DNA of 64,000 nt from Gemmatimonadota bacterium (GTDB lineage: Bacteria > Gemmatimonadota > Gemmatimonadetes > Gemmatimonadales > Gemmatimonadaceae): assembly GCA_021299375.1 (NCBI GenBank), contig JAJTGR010000019.1, forward strand, positions 19,692 through 83,691, read 5' to 3'. The stretch's first letter is position 1; every line of letters starts with the position of its first letter. The notes beneath the pieces are model-generated. The model was not told the DNA's origin. It worked only from the letters and a program-made list of their open reading frames with translations, and searched no databases. Below are positions 1-10,126 of this stretch, in pieces. The translations under genes were made by a program, and so were the position numbers.

Positions 1-2
1 GG

Positions 3-1643
3 CACGATGGCCTGCGGGCCAGCGAAGTCCTGCGCGCCCAGCGCGTCGTCGAGGCGCGATGGCTGCGCCGCCTGGAGAGCATGGACGGCCAGGCGCAGTA
101 CCTCGCGTCGTGGGAAGCCGATGGCGGCCTCGCCCTGGCGTCGCGCTACTACGACACCCTCCTGTCACTCGACGCGACGCAGCTGCAGCAGGCGCTGGTC
201 GCGCACCTCGACCCCGAGCAGGTGAGCGTAGTGTCGTACCGGCCGGACGGCACCTCGCCGCTCGTGACGTCCGATGATGAACTGCGGGCGCTGCTCGCCG
301 CCGAACGCACGCGCGGCAGTGCCGTCATGCCCACCGCGTCGACGCCGACCCCGACGGACGTGGCGGCTGTAGCCTTTGCGGCCCCCGAGCCGTCGCGGCG
401 GGCGTCCCGCGTCGAAAGTGATGTGCACGTGTTCACCACCAGCGGCGGCGTCCCCATCCTGATCCTGCCGCGTGCCGGTACGCCCCTCGTGAACGTTGGC
501 GTGTTCCAGCGCGGGGGGGCGGCCATTGAGGCGGAGGTGCACGAGGGGCTCGCTCGGCTCACGGCCCAGGCGATGCTCAAGGGCACACGAGCGCGCTCCG
601 GTACCGCCGTCGCCGAAGCCGCCGAAGCGATGGGAAGCAGCATCGGCGTGAGCGCGGGACTCGAAAGCCTCGGGTGGTCGTTGTCGGTGCCCGTGCGTCA
701 TCTGGCCGCCGCCGCCGCGTTGCTGGGCGAAGTCGTACAGCACCCGGCGTTCGCGGCCGAGGGCGTGGAGACGGAACGGACGCTGTCGCTCGCCGAGGTC
801 GCGCGCGCCCGCGACGACATGTATCGCTGGCCGATGCGTCTCGCGGCCACGGCCGCGTTCGGTGGCCATCCGTATGCGCGGTCGGTGATCGGGTCGGCCT
901 CGTCACTTGCCGAACTCGATTCCGTGCTGGTGGCCGCCTATCACGCGCAGCATGTGCGGCGCGGCGAGACCGTGCTGGCGGTGGTCGGTGACGTGGATCC
1001 CGAGGCGACGGCCGCGCTGCTCGACCGTACCTGCGGCGATCTGGTGTACCACGCCGATGTGCCGCTGCCTCCGGTGGCATGGCCGAACGAGCGGCATGTG
1101 GCGCACGAGGTGCGCGCCAAGCAGCAGACGGCGTTGGCCCTGCTCTTTCCCGGCCCCGCGCGCACCTCCCCGGCGCGTCATGCCGCGCGGGTGCTGGCCG
1201 CGATTGCCAGCGGCCTCGGCGGGCGGTTCTTCGAGCAGCTGCGCGACAGACAGTCGCTGGCGTACACCGTGGCCGCGTTCCCCATCGAACGCCGAGCCGG
1301 CGGGGCGTTCGCGGCCTACATCGCGACGTCGCCTGCACGCGAGGACGAGGCTCGCGATGGCCTGCTGCGCGAGTTCGCCCGTTTCGTGGACGAACGGCCA
1401 ACGGCTGAGGAAGTGGAGCGCGCCTGCCGCTTTCTTGTCGGCACCCACGCCATCGCCCAGCAGTCAGGGAGTGCGGTGCTGGGCGACCTGGTGGACGCCT
1501 GGCTCCTCGGCGATGGGCTGCATGAACGGCATGAAGTGGAAGCGCAGCTGACCGCGGTCACCGCGGCCGATGTGCAGGCGGTGGCGCAGCAGTACTTCGA
1601 TCCGTCGGTGGTGGCCGAGGGCGTGGTGCGCGGCACCGCGTGA
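3..1643 (+). CDS. M16 family zinc peptidase-like protein, 5' truncated by window edge
   Basis: The frame is open from the left edge, so only the C-terminal about 546 residues are present. The protein shows the duplicated M16 (pitrilysin/insulinase-like) layout. The first part visible is the end of one M16 unit (EVLRAQRVVEARWLRRLE). After a linker a second unit begins at the strand TSGGVPILILPRAGTPLVNV and runs to a helical C-terminal M16_C subdomain with the typical LRDRQSLAYTV stretch. The second unit lacks an HxxEH motif; in two-domain members the zinc site lies in the first unit, which is outside the window. It ends with TGA and faces a convergent gene 31 bases away. The family acts on peptides, usually in the periplasm or envelope of Gram-negatives; the substrate here is unknown. 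The fold assignment is firm, the specific function is not. Confidence 0.85.
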   Translation, partial: HDGLRASEVLRAQRVVEARWLRRLESMDGQAQYLASWEADGGLALASRYYDTLLSLDATQLQQALVAHLDPEQVSVVSYRPDGTSPLVTSDDELRALLAAERTRGSAVMPTASTPTPTDVAAVAFAAPEPSRRASRVESDVHVFTTSGGVPILILPRAGTPLVNVGVFQRGGAAIEAEVHEGLARLTAQAMLKGTRARSGTAVAEAAEAMGSSIGVSAGLESLGWSLSVPVRHLAAAAALLGEVVQHPAFAAEGVETERTLSLAEVARARDDMYRWPMRLAATAAFGGHPYARSVIGSASSLAELDSVLVAAYHAQHVRRGETVLAVVGDVDPEATAALLDRTCGDLVYHADVPLPPVAWPNERHVAHEVRAKQQTALALLFPGPARTSPARHAARVLAAIASGLGGRFFEQLRDRQSLAYTVAAFPIERRAGGAFAAYIATSPAREDEARDGLLREFARFVDERPTAEEVERACRFLVGTHAIAQQSGSAVLGDLVDAWLLGDGLHERHEVEAQLTAVTAADVQAVAQQYFDPSVVAEGVVRGTA

Positions 1644-1674
1644 CCGTGTCCTCGCGCGCCTGCTGGCGGTGCGA

Positions 1675-3207
1675 TCAGCGGGGGATGCGCGCCTCGCGCA
1701 TGCGACGGGCCGCCAGTCCAATCGATTCGATGGCGCCGCGCCGCCGACCATTCGCGGCCCGCAAGCCGATCCATCCGGTGTAGTCGGCGGGTTCGCCGAC
1801 GATCGCGGCGCCGATCCAACTGCGCCGCGACCCCCAGGCGAGTGCGCGACGGATTGCCGCGGTCTGGGCGGCATCGCCATGGGCGTGGGGCAGACCGCCG
1901 ACATTCACCAGCCAATGCGGTCGTGCGGCGGCATCGGCCGCCCGCGCTCCGGCATGCCAGCGATCGAGTGCGCGCAGTCTCGCATCGACGGCCGGCAATC
2001 CGCTGAACGACGGATAGATCATCGCTCCGACCAGTTCGACCGGTGAATTGGGGCCGACCGCCCAGCGGTACACGCTGCTGTCCACCGCATCGAGGCGTGC
2101 GGCACTCCATCCGAGCGCCGTGCGCGGGCGGAGGGCCTGAACCTTGGTGGCGCTGAGGATGAGCAGGGTACGCCACCAGGCCGCCGGTGGCGGCGGCGCG
2201 GCGAACCACGCCGGCAAGGGATCAGCCAGGGCGGGGAAGACCACATCGGGCTTCAGCGTCCGTAGCACACGCTCGAGGGCCTGCAGGCGCGGCGACAACG
2301 CGGTCGCCCTGGCCCCGTTCCCCAGACGAAGCCCCACGGCCAGGCGCAGACTGTCGCTCCGCAGGGGCTCGAGGACCCGCGCCAAGGAGTCGAGCGCAGC
2401 AGCGCGCGTGCCCTCGTCGTCGAGCAGCACCAGGACAACGTCCGGTGCGAAGGCGTCGACCAGCGGCAGGTCGGCGCGGATGGCTCGGGCGGGGGGAGCG
2501 CCTCCAAGCACCGGCAGGAGGCGCACCCCCACCAGGAAGTCGCCGGCCGGCCGCGCCTGCATGGGCTCCGTGCTGGCGGCCTCGTAACTGCGGATGGCGG
2601 CCACCCCGCGCGGCCACTCGATCACCAGCAGCGTGGTGAGCGCGGTCGCCGCCAGCACCAGCACGGCGCGGGCCACGCCGGAGAGCCGCCAGCGGGCCGG
2701 GAAGGCCGGCGCCAGGATGGGGACCAGCGCCGTGAGCGGCGACACGAGGGCCGCCCGCCCGACGGTGATCCCGACGATACTGTCGCGGGCGGCCACGGCG
2801 GCCTGCAGCGCCTCCGGGGCCACGCCGCGCTGCACTGTGAGGTAGTCCCCGATCGAAATCGCCGCGAGCAGCAGGTCGTAGAGCAGCAGCGGGACGCCAA
2901 CCAGCAGCGACACCAGGCGCGCCCCGAGCGCGAAGAGCACCTGCAGCGCGAAGACGACCGCCACCAGCGGCAGGAGCCAGGTGATGCCGGAGATCGTGCG
3001 GGCGCCGGCCTCGGTGCCGGTGGCCACGCCGATCACGACCGTGGGCACCACAAGGAGCCCGCAGAAGGCCGTCAGGTGCGTGAACAGGCGAGGGGCCTCC
3101 CGACGTGCCGCGATCCACCCGGCGAGGGCGACGTCCCAGGCGAGCACGGCCGCCGCGATGCCGAGCACGACCAGCGGGAGGGGGGCGAGCAGCAGGTCGC
3201 GCGGCAT
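1675..3207 (-). CDS. multi-pass membrane protein with C-terminal soluble domain, function unknown
   Basis: The 510-residue product starts at an ATG (MPRDLLLAPLPLVVLG). Its first about 210 residues hold roughly six hydrophobic segments (near residues 7-25, 43-62, 75-97, 99-121, 143-165 and 178-195). The remaining 300 residues are soluble and Ala/Arg-rich, with strand-like runs such as DVVLVLLDDEG, WRTLLILSATKVQAL and HWLVNVGGLPHAHG that suggest an alpha/beta (perhaps TIM-barrel or hydrolase-like) fold. No catalytic motif could be named. It is convergent with the M16 peptidase gene and divergent from the CDP-alcohol phosphatidyltransferase gene, with 68 bases between the two starts, so it is probably a single-gene transcription unit. 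It is a real gene by length and by membrane pattern, but I do not recognise the family. Confidence 0.75.
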   Translation of the reverse strand: MPRDLLLAPLPLVVLGIAAAVLAWDVALAGWIAARREAPRLFTHLTAFCGLLVVPTVVIGVATGTEAGARTISGITWLLPLVAVVFALQVLFALGARLVSLLVGVPLLLYDLLLAAISIGDYLTVQRGVAPEALQAAVAARDSIVGITVGRAALVSPLTALVPILAPAFPARWRLSGVARAVLVLAATALTTLLVIEWPRGVAAIRSYEAASTEPMQARPAGDFLVGVRLLPVLGGAPPARAIRADLPLVDAFAPDVVLVLLDDEGTRAAALDSLARVLEPLRSDSLRLAVGLRLGNGARATALSPRLQALERVLRTLKPDVVFPALADPLPAWFAAPPPPAAWWRTLLILSATKVQALRPRTALGWSAARLDAVDSSVYRWAVGPNSPVELVGAMIYPSFSGLPAVDARLRALDRWHAGARAADAAARPHWLVNVGGLPHAHGDAAQTAAIRRALAWGSRRSWIGAAIVGEPADYTGWIGLRAANGRRRGAIESIGLAARRMREARIPR

Positions 3208-3275
3208 GGTCTGCGGACGTTAACGGCCGCGACGAATCGCTGGCACCCCGGGGTCGCCGCACAATAGTTTCCAGA

Positions 3276-3845
3276 ATGGCCAGCGCGTCCAATGCGACCA
3301 CGGTGTTCACCGTGCCGAACCTGGTATCGGCATCACGGGTGGCGCTGGCGTTCGGCTTCCTGTTGACGGATGCCGTTCCGGTGCGTCTGCTGCTCATTGG
3401 CGTGGCCTCGCTGTCGGACTTCCTCGACGGCTGGCTTGCCCGCCGCACCCAAGCGGCCTCGCGCATCGGGGCGCTGGTCGATCCCGTGGCCGACCGGTTC
3501 TTCGCGCTGTGCGTCATCATCGCCTACGTGATCGACGGCCAGTTGCGCCCATGGCAGGCGGGCGCCCTGTTCTTTCGGGACGTGATGACCCTGGTGGGCT
3601 GGTTTGTGGCGCGCCATGTGAGCTGGCTGCGGCCCATCACCTTCAAGGCGCGGCTCGTCGGCAAGGTGGTGACCGTGTTGCAGTTCGTCACCTTTCTCGC
3701 CGTGCTGCTGGCGCCTGCCACCGTCGACACCCTGGTGCTGGTCGTCGCCGGGCTGGGCGTGATCGCCACGGTGGACTACACCCTCATGCTCTGGCGGGAG
3801 CGTGTCCGGGTGCCGGTGTCCGAGCCGGGCGACGACTCGCGGTAA
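3276..3845 (+). CDS. CDP-alcohol phosphatidyltransferase family protein
   Basis: This 189-residue integral membrane enzyme carries the family signature D-G-x2-A-R-x8-G-x3-D-x3-D. Here it reads as DGWLARR, then G, ALVD and PVAD (about residues 50-73), supplying the Asp residues that bind Mg2+ and the CDP headgroup. About four to five hydrophobic segments follow. The family condenses CDP-diacylglycerol with an alcohol; length and layout resemble PgsA-type phosphatidylglycerophosphate synthases, but headgroup specificity cannot be read from the sequence. The open frame extends upstream to 3105, yet the ATG at 3276 gives the natural N-terminus (MASASNATTVFTVPNLVSAS, the VPNLVSASR start being typical of this family). 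It is followed at once by a hairpin terminator, so it is probably monocistronic. Confidence 0.85.
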   Translation: MASASNATTVFTVPNLVSASRVALAFGFLLTDAVPVRLLLIGVASLSDFLDGWLARRTQAASRIGALVDPVADRFFALCVIIAYVIDGQLRPWQAGALFFRDVMTLVGWFVARHVSWLRPITFKARLVGKVVTVLQFVTFLAVLLAPATVDTLVLVVAGLGVIATVDYTLMLWRERVRVPVSEPGDDSR

Positions 3846-3850
3846 ACGTC

Positions 3851-3877
3851 GAACGCCTCCCGGAGGGGGAGGCGTTC
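3851..3877 (+). terminator. hairpin between the phosphatidyltransferase gene and the next convergent gene
   Basis: An 11-bp perfect stem (3851-3861 pairing with 3867-3877) around a 5-base loop begins six bases after the stop codon at 3845. No T-run follows, which is common in high-GC bacteria. It sits between convergent genes and could serve both strands. Confidence 0.6.
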
Positions 3878-3914
3878 GCATGGCAATGGCACTGGTCGAA
3901 GCAGAGGGCGACGG

Positions 3915-4184
3915 TCAGACCGACGCCGGCTCCTGCGCCTGCTTCCGGGGCGGCTGCGCAAAGCGCTCGCCAAGAGTGCGCAGCTCGGTAAACTCGGGAG
4001 CCTTGAGCTCCGGATACCGATCCTGCAGATAGACCATCGTGGCGTCGAACCACTCCTTCTGGTCTTCGGGATGACACCCGATCACGCCGCACTGCATGAT
4101 CTGCTGGAACATCTCGTCACGGGCCTCCTGATACGGCGAGGGCACCATGGAATCACGACGCGGACGAAGCTTGGGCTTGGCCAT
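3915..4184 (-). CDS. small conserved-looking protein, 89 aa, unknown function
   Basis: This soluble 89-residue protein (MAKPKLRPRRDSMVPSPYQ...) has a basic N-terminus, a Cys pair spaced C-x4-C (CGVIGC, about residues 32-37), an acidic-aromatic middle (EDQKEWFDATMVYLQDRYPEL) and a polar C-terminus. No signal peptide or membrane segment is seen. It lies downstream of the alpha/beta hydrolase gene on the same strand with 111 bases between them, so cotranscription is possible. No function can be assigned; it could be a lineage-specific small protein. Confidence 0.55.
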   Translation of the reverse strand: MAKPKLRPRRDSMVPSPYQEARDEMFQQIMQCGVIGCHPEDQKEWFDATMVYLQDRYPELKAPEFTELRTLGERFAQPPRKQAQEPASV

Positions 4185-4295
4185 TTCCTCTGGGTAGTGC
4201 GTCGAACATGCTGCCCGGCGTTTCCGGGGCAGCCTCAGAAACCTAACTGATGAGAAACCCGCTTCCTAGTGGCGGGCTGGGCCGAATGCGGGACT

Positions 4296-5213
4296 TCACC
4301 GGCCGTGCCCTGTATACGCGACCCAGGCGCGGAGCGCTGCGGTCAGGGCCGCGGGGGCGTGTTCGGCGACCAGGGTGTCGGCGCGGACGCCGGTGGTGAC
4401 GGGGCGTAGCGTGGCGGCCGGCAGCAGCTGCTGCCAGCGTGACACCCGCCCGGCGGGGTCGCCCCCCCGCGACGACTTGCCCGGCGCTTGGACCGGTTGC
4501 CCGACTCCACACCAGAGCAGCACGTCGGCGCGCAGCATTGCGAGCCGCTGCCAGTCGTCTGCGGAAAGTGTGATCGCACTGGCCAGACGGAGCAGGTCGG
4601 TCGCCCCGGCGCTCCCCACGAACGGCGCAAGGTACCGCGCGACCAGCAGGTCGGGCATCTGTTCCGGTGCCGTCACGGCGCCCCGCAACAGCGGCTCGAG
4701 CAGAGGGCGGACCGCGAACATGGCATGGGATTGCAGCGCCGTGAGCGCAGAGGATCGCTGCAGGGCCCGGATGTCCGGTCCTGGCAGGTCATCAGGATCG
4801 AGCGGCTCCAGCAGTGCAAGGCGGCGCACCACGGTGGGGGACCGGGCTGCCAGGAGAAGGGCGACGAGGGCACCCAGATCCTGCCCGATGACCGTGACGT
4901 CGCCGAGCCCCAGCGCACTCATCGCCTGCTCGACGTAGGCCGCCTGCACGCTCGGCCGGAACTCGCCGTCGGGCGGGCGATCCGATTCCCCGAAGCCCAG
5001 CAGGTCGATGGCCAACGCCGTGTACCCCTGCTCGGCCAGGCGCGGGGCGACGGCGCGCCAGAGGAAGGCGCACGTGCCGAATCCATGCAGCAGGACGATG
5101 GCCGGCCCTCCCCGTCCATATCGCTCGACATGCAGCGCGCCGGGGCCCACGGGGATATGCAGGTGTTCGGTGTACACGGGTGGCAGGATAGCGCCGGGCG
5201 CCGGTGCGCGCAT
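4296..5213 (-). CDS. alpha/beta hydrolase with Asp nucleophile (epoxide hydrolase/haloalkane dehalogenase-like)
   Basis: The 305-residue protein has the alpha/beta-hydrolase order: strand and oxyanion HG motif (IVLLHGFGTCAFLW, about residues 38-51), the lid region, the DLLGFGESDRP strand-loop (about 70-80) and the nucleophile elbow (TVIGQDLGALVA, about 106-117). The elbow reads G-Q-D-L-G rather than G-x-S-x-G, so the nucleophile is Asp, as in epoxide hydrolases and haloalkane dehalogenases, not Ser as in esterases. A late EH (VAEHAP, near residue 287) could be the catalytic His. Substrate is unknown. The start codon lies only 11 bases from the divergent start of the next gene, so the promoters of the two must lie inside or overlap the opposite gene. 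Confidence 0.75.
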   Translation of the reverse strand: MRAPAPGAILPPVYTEHLHIPVGPGALHVERYGRGGPAIVLLHGFGTCAFLWRAVAPRLAEQGYTALAIDLLGFGESDRPPDGEFRPSVQAAYVEQAMSALGLGDVTVIGQDLGALVALLLAARSPTVVRRLALLEPLDPDDLPGPDIRALQRSSALTALQSHAMFAVRPLLEPLLRGAVTAPEQMPDLLVARYLAPFVGSAGATDLLRLASAITLSADDWQRLAMLRADVLLWCGVGQPVQAPGKSSRGGDPAGRVSRWQQLLPAATLRPVTTGVRADTLVAEHAPAALTAALRAWVAYTGHGR

Positions 5214-5224
5214 AGCTTGCGGCC

Positions 5225-5557
5225 ATGTCGGATGACCAGACGTACGATGAAGGCCGGGCGGAGACGCTGCGGGCGATGCTGCGGCTGTTGGCCGCCCGCA
5301 TTCAGGCGCTGGATGCCGGCGATGTGCTGCTGGCCAATCCCGGCGAGTTGATGCAGTGGCTCGGTGATGTCCGCAGTGAGCTGTTTCACTACGAAGTACG
5401 CTGTACCTACGACACCCCCGAGATCGCCGAGCATCGTCGACTGGTTGACGAGGCCCGGGCGTCGGACGAGCGTTCAGTCGACGACGGATACGGCAGTTCC
5501 TGGGAACCTACCGGCTGGACGCCGGACGACGACGAGGAGAGCGAGTGGCCAAGGTGA
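5225..5557 (+). CDS. small acidic protein, 110 aa, unknown function
   Basis: The 110-residue soluble protein has a helical first half (TLRAMLRLLAARIQALDAG and GELMQWLGDVRSELFHYEVR) and a strongly acidic, disordered-looking C-terminal third ending in DDDEESEWPR. No enzyme motif is visible. Its 3' end overlaps the start of the DsbA-like gene by 13 bases, and the acidic tail codons contain that gene's Shine-Dalgarno (GAGGAG at 5534-5539). The two genes are therefore probably translationally coupled and cotranscribed. The function is unknown; the coupling may mean a role near the thiol-disulfide protein, but that is inference. Confidence 0.65.
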   Translation: MSDDQTYDEGRAETLRAMLRLLAARIQALDAGDVLLANPGELMQWLGDVRSELFHYEVRCTYDTPEIAEHRRLVDEARASDERSVDDGYGSSWEPTGWTPDDDEESEWPR

Positions 5558-6252
5558 CCCCGAAGAAGAAGACGAACACCGGATTTCTGGTGGTGATCGC
5601 GGTTGTGCTGGTGGCGGGTGCCGCGGGTATCTGGACGACCATGCAGAACAAGCCCAAGCCGATCGAGCTGGCGGCCGGTACGCCGCTGCCGGCAGCGGAG
5701 GGCTACCTGCGCGGCAAGCCCGACGCGCCGATCACGATCATCGAGTTCGCGGACTTCGAATGCCCGGGCTGCGGCCAGTTCGCCACGCTGCAGGGCCCGG
5801 ACATCAAGGCCCGCCTGGTCGACGCGGGGGTGGTGAACTTCCGCTTCTACGACTTCCCGCTCACGAGCATTCACCAGAACACCATGGCGGCGCACTTGGC
5901 AGCGGCTTGCGCCAACGACCAGGGCAAGTTCTGGGAGATGCACGATGCGCTGTTCGCCGGGCAGTACGACTGGAATACGCAGGCCACGAGCAATCCGCGC
6001 AAGTTCTTCGATGAGTACGCCACGAAGATTGGGCTCGACCTGGCGGCGTACACGCAGTGCTTCGATGCACAGAAGCACGTGGCGCGCATTCAGGCGAATC
6101 AGAAGGCCGGCACGGAGCGTGGGGTGCAGAGCACGCCAACGCTGATCATCGACAACAAGGTGTACCCGGGCCGGTTGTCATTCGACCAGATCAAGAAGCT
6201 GGTGGACTCGCTGTCGGCGGCGGGTGTTTCGACGGCGCCGACCGCTCGCTGA
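5545..6252 (+). CDS. membrane-anchored DsbA-like thioredoxin-fold protein
   Basis: The 235-residue protein starts at a GTG placed 5 bases after GAGGAG. A basic N-terminus (AKVTPKKKTNTG) precedes one hydrophobic anchor (FLVVIAVVLVAGAAGIW, about residues 14-30), so the rest lies in the periplasm. The thioredoxin fold begins at APITIIEFADFECPGCGQFA, giving a CPGC redox pair near residues 72-75, followed by the DsbA-type helical insertion and the cis-Pro loop (QSTPTLIIDN, about 194-203). Family members oxidise or isomerise disulfides in exported proteins; the FADFECPxC form is close to BdbD/DsbA-like members. Its electron partner (DsbB or VKOR) is not in the window. It is coupled to the acidic small gene upstream. 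Confidence 0.85.
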   Translation: MAKVTPKKKTNTGFLVVIAVVLVAGAAGIWTTMQNKPKPIELAAGTPLPAAEGYLRGKPDAPITIIEFADFECPGCGQFATLQGPDIKARLVDAGVVNFRFYDFPLTSIHQNTMAAHLAAACANDQGKFWEMHDALFAGQYDWNTQATSNPRKFFDEYATKIGLDLAAYTQCFDAQKHVARIQANQKAGTERGVQSTPTLIIDNKVYPGRLSFDQIKKLVDSLSAAGVSTAPTAR

Positions 6253-6335
6253 ACGTCAGCGCGCTGGATTCGCTGTGCATTCGCACCGCGCGAGTGGTCC
6301 GTCCACTGGCGCGGTGTGGCGCATCAGGGCGCGTG

Positions 6336-6595
6336 TCAGGGCTGCTGATTTCGCAAGGTGCGGACGAGCATCATGGAGAGGACCAGGGCACCGATGACGT
6401 ACAGTAGAAACAGCGGATTCGGCGCCAGCCCGAGTCGGCCCGGTACTCCTCCCTCGACCATGCAATAAAGCCGCGTCCACGCGGCATACGCGGAACGCCC
6501 GCTTTCTCCTCCGGCTTCACTGGGCGATTGAGATAATGGTTGATCGGCCACCTCAGGAGCATGAAGAAGGCCACTGGAATGAAGGCGATGACCAT
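6336..6595 (-). pseudogene. small two-TM membrane protein gene, probably frameshifted
   Basis: Two overlapping minus-strand frames each carry half of what looks like one protein. One frame (start at 6595) has the N-terminal part MVIAFIPVAFFMLLRW with a hydrophobic segment and a polar stretch, then degenerates. The other frame (ending at 6336) degenerates at its N-terminus but ends in a clean hydrophobic helix and basic tail (LLYVIGALVLSMMLVRTL, then RNQQP). Joining them somewhere near 6420-6480 would give a protein of about 85 residues with a helix at each end. This is either a natural frameshift or a sequencing error. The alternative is a real 71-residue protein at 6336-6551. Confidence 0.4.
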
Positions 6596-6688
6596 GAGCG
6601 TCTACATGGCTACTCCGGACGTTCGGGATGCCCCATGCAGCGATTCCGTGTTCGCCACGCCACGCTGAGCCGTGGCGTGCGAAAGACG

Positions 6689-7060
6689 TCAGGCGCGGCG
6701 TCGCCGCGCCGCCGCCTCGTCGAGTCGCAGTTCCGGCATCGGCACCGCTTCGGCAGTGCCGTGTTCGTTTGGAGTGGTTGCCTTCGGCACCAGCGCCTCA
6801 CCAAGCGCCACCAGCGCCCGCGTCCCAATCACCGAGGCGAGCGGGTCGGGGATGGCCATTTCCCGCACGTAGATGTCGAGGGCGCGCTCGTACCCGACCT
6901 CGGGAGCGAGGGTGTCCACGAACATGAGGGCGTTCTCCACGTGCGTACCCACCAGCGCCTCATCGGCGCGCGCCTGGGCAAGCCGCAGCCGCTGCTCGGC
7001 ATCGGCCGTCAGCTTGCGGGGAAAGAGCGTCTCGGGGAACAGCCGGTTCAGGATCGACAT
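6689..7060 (-). CDS. small soluble protein, 123 aa, unknown function
   Basis: The 123-residue protein (MSILNRLFPETLFPRKLTAD...) is helical and soluble. It has an alternating acidic/hydrophobic middle (ENALMFVDTLAPEVGYERALDIY) and an Arg-rich C-terminus ending in DEAAARRRRA. There is no signal peptide, membrane segment or recognisable motif. It stands alone between the probable frameshifted gene and a repeat-containing spacer. Coding is supported by length and sensible composition only. Confidence 0.5.
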   Translation of the reverse strand: MSILNRLFPETLFPRKLTADAEQRLRLAQARADEALVGTHVENALMFVDTLAPEVGYERALDIYVREMAIPDPLASVIGTRALVALGEALVPKATTPNEHGTAEAVPMPELRLDEAAARRRRA

Positions 7061-7173
7061 ATCTGAATAGACGAATTAGCACCAGGCGTTGTTTCATGCC
7101 GTGAGCCGTGTCACCGATGTACACCATTGGCGACGCGTCGGTGCACATTGGTGCCGTTCGACTGGCGGCAGGT

Positions 7174-7265
7174 GCTGCTCCCTCCTCCCTGACACCCTTC
7201 TCCCTGACACCTGGGGGTTCAGTTCGGTACGCGAAACGGCCAACCCCAGGTGTCAGGAAGGAGGG
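7174..7265. repeat. CT-rich dispersed inverted repeat, copy 1
   Basis: The spacer downstream of acs holds a CT-rich stretch repeating the word CTCCCTGACACC. It is followed by an inverted partner: 7203-7216 (CCTGACACCTGGGG) pairs with 7244-7257, and the arms extend with GA/CT-rich flanks. Bases 7174-7193 recur exactly, in reverse complement, at 30400-30419, and a related copy lies at 26458-26584. The hairpin may act as a terminator for acs, which ends at 7280 on the minus strand. Apart from this element I see nothing in the 7061-7279 spacer. Confidence 0.7.
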
Positions 7266-7279
7266 GGCAGCCGTGACCG

Positions 7280-9244
<1,965 letters not shown>

Positions 9245-9346
9245 GGGGAAGCTGGACGGGCCGACGGGGGAAAACGGCAGGCGCTCGACGACGGCAGCCG
9301 TGCGGGCCGTGTCGCGAGCCATCGCGTGTCCCGCTAATGTAGAGCG
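9245..9346. promoter_or_regulatory. divergent promoter region of acs and the ccm-hem operon
   Basis: This 102-base spacer between the divergent starts must hold the promoters of acs (minus) and ccmA (plus). A TAATGT hexamer just before ccmA (near 9335-9340) could be a -10 box with a very short leader. No operator palindrome was recognised. Confidence 0.4.
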
Positions 9347-10126
9347 ATGCCGATCCCCACCGAAACCACCGCGACGGGTGTCGTGGCCGGTCCTGTCGCG
9401 CTGGCCACGGCGCCCGTGCTGGACGCCGACGGGCTGGTGCGGGCCTTTGGTGGCCGCAAGGCGGTGAATGGGGTGTCGCTGGTACTGGCCGAGGGTGATT
9501 GCCTGGCACTGTTCGGTCCGAACGGGGCCGGCAAGACCACGCTGCTGCGCCTGCTCGGCGGGCTGCTCAAGCCCACCCGGGGGGTCACGCGGCTGCATGG
9601 CACGCCGCTGCCGGGGCCGGCGGAAACGCGGCGTCTGGTGGGGCTGATCAGCCATCACGCCATGCTGTACCCGGCGCTCACGGTGCGCGAAAACGTGCGT
9701 TTCGCCGCCGAGTGCCAGGGGGTGCCCGACGCCGATGCCGCGACGACCCGCGTGCTCGAGCGGCTGCGGGTGCGCGACCGCGAACACCTGGCGGTCCGCT
9801 TCCTGAGCCGCGGGCTGCAGCAGCGGGTGTCGATCGCGCGGGCGCTCGTGCACGGGCCGCGGCTGGTGCTGCTCGACGAACCCTACACGGGGCTCGACGA
9901 GGTGGGGGCGCTGGCCTTCACCGACGCGCTGCGCGACCTCAAGGCCGGGGGCGCCACGCTGGTGCTGGTGACACACAATCTGGTCGAAGGGCTCTCGCTG
10001 GCCACGCGGGCCGTGATCATGCGGGATGGGGCGTTCGTCCACGACGAACCGCTGGCCTCCGGTGGGTTCGACGTACCGATGTTCCAGGCACGCTACCGGG
10101 CCCTCGTGCACGAGGGGCTGGCGTGA
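9347..10126 (+). CDS. ccmA: heme ABC exporter ATP-binding protein CcmA
   Basis: The 259-residue ABC ATPase has Walker A GPNGAGKT (about residues 58-65), a degenerate signature LSRGLQQR (about 153-160, in place of LSGGQ and typical of CcmA) and Walker [13 protein letters not shown] (about 173-184), followed by the H-loop VTHN. CcmA powers the CcmABCD complex of cytochrome c maturation system I, where ATP use releases holo-CcmE from CcmC/D. It is first in a run of eight same-strand genes, and its stop overlaps the ccmB start by 4 bases (GTGA), indicating translational coupling. An extra about 25 residues precede the first strand compared with shorter family members. Confidence 0.93.
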   Translation: MPIPTETTATGVVAGPVALATAPVLDADGLVRAFGGRKAVNGVSLVLAEGDCLALFGPNGAGKTTLLRLLGGLLKPTRGVTRLHGTPLPGPAETRRLVGLISHHAMLYPALTVRENVRFAAECQGVPDADAATTRVLERLRVRDREHLAVRFLSRGLQQRVSIARALVHGPRLVLLDEPYTGLDEVGALAFTDALRDLKAGGATLVLVTHNLVEGLSLATRAVIMRDGAFVHDEPLASGGFDVPMFQARYRALVHEGLA

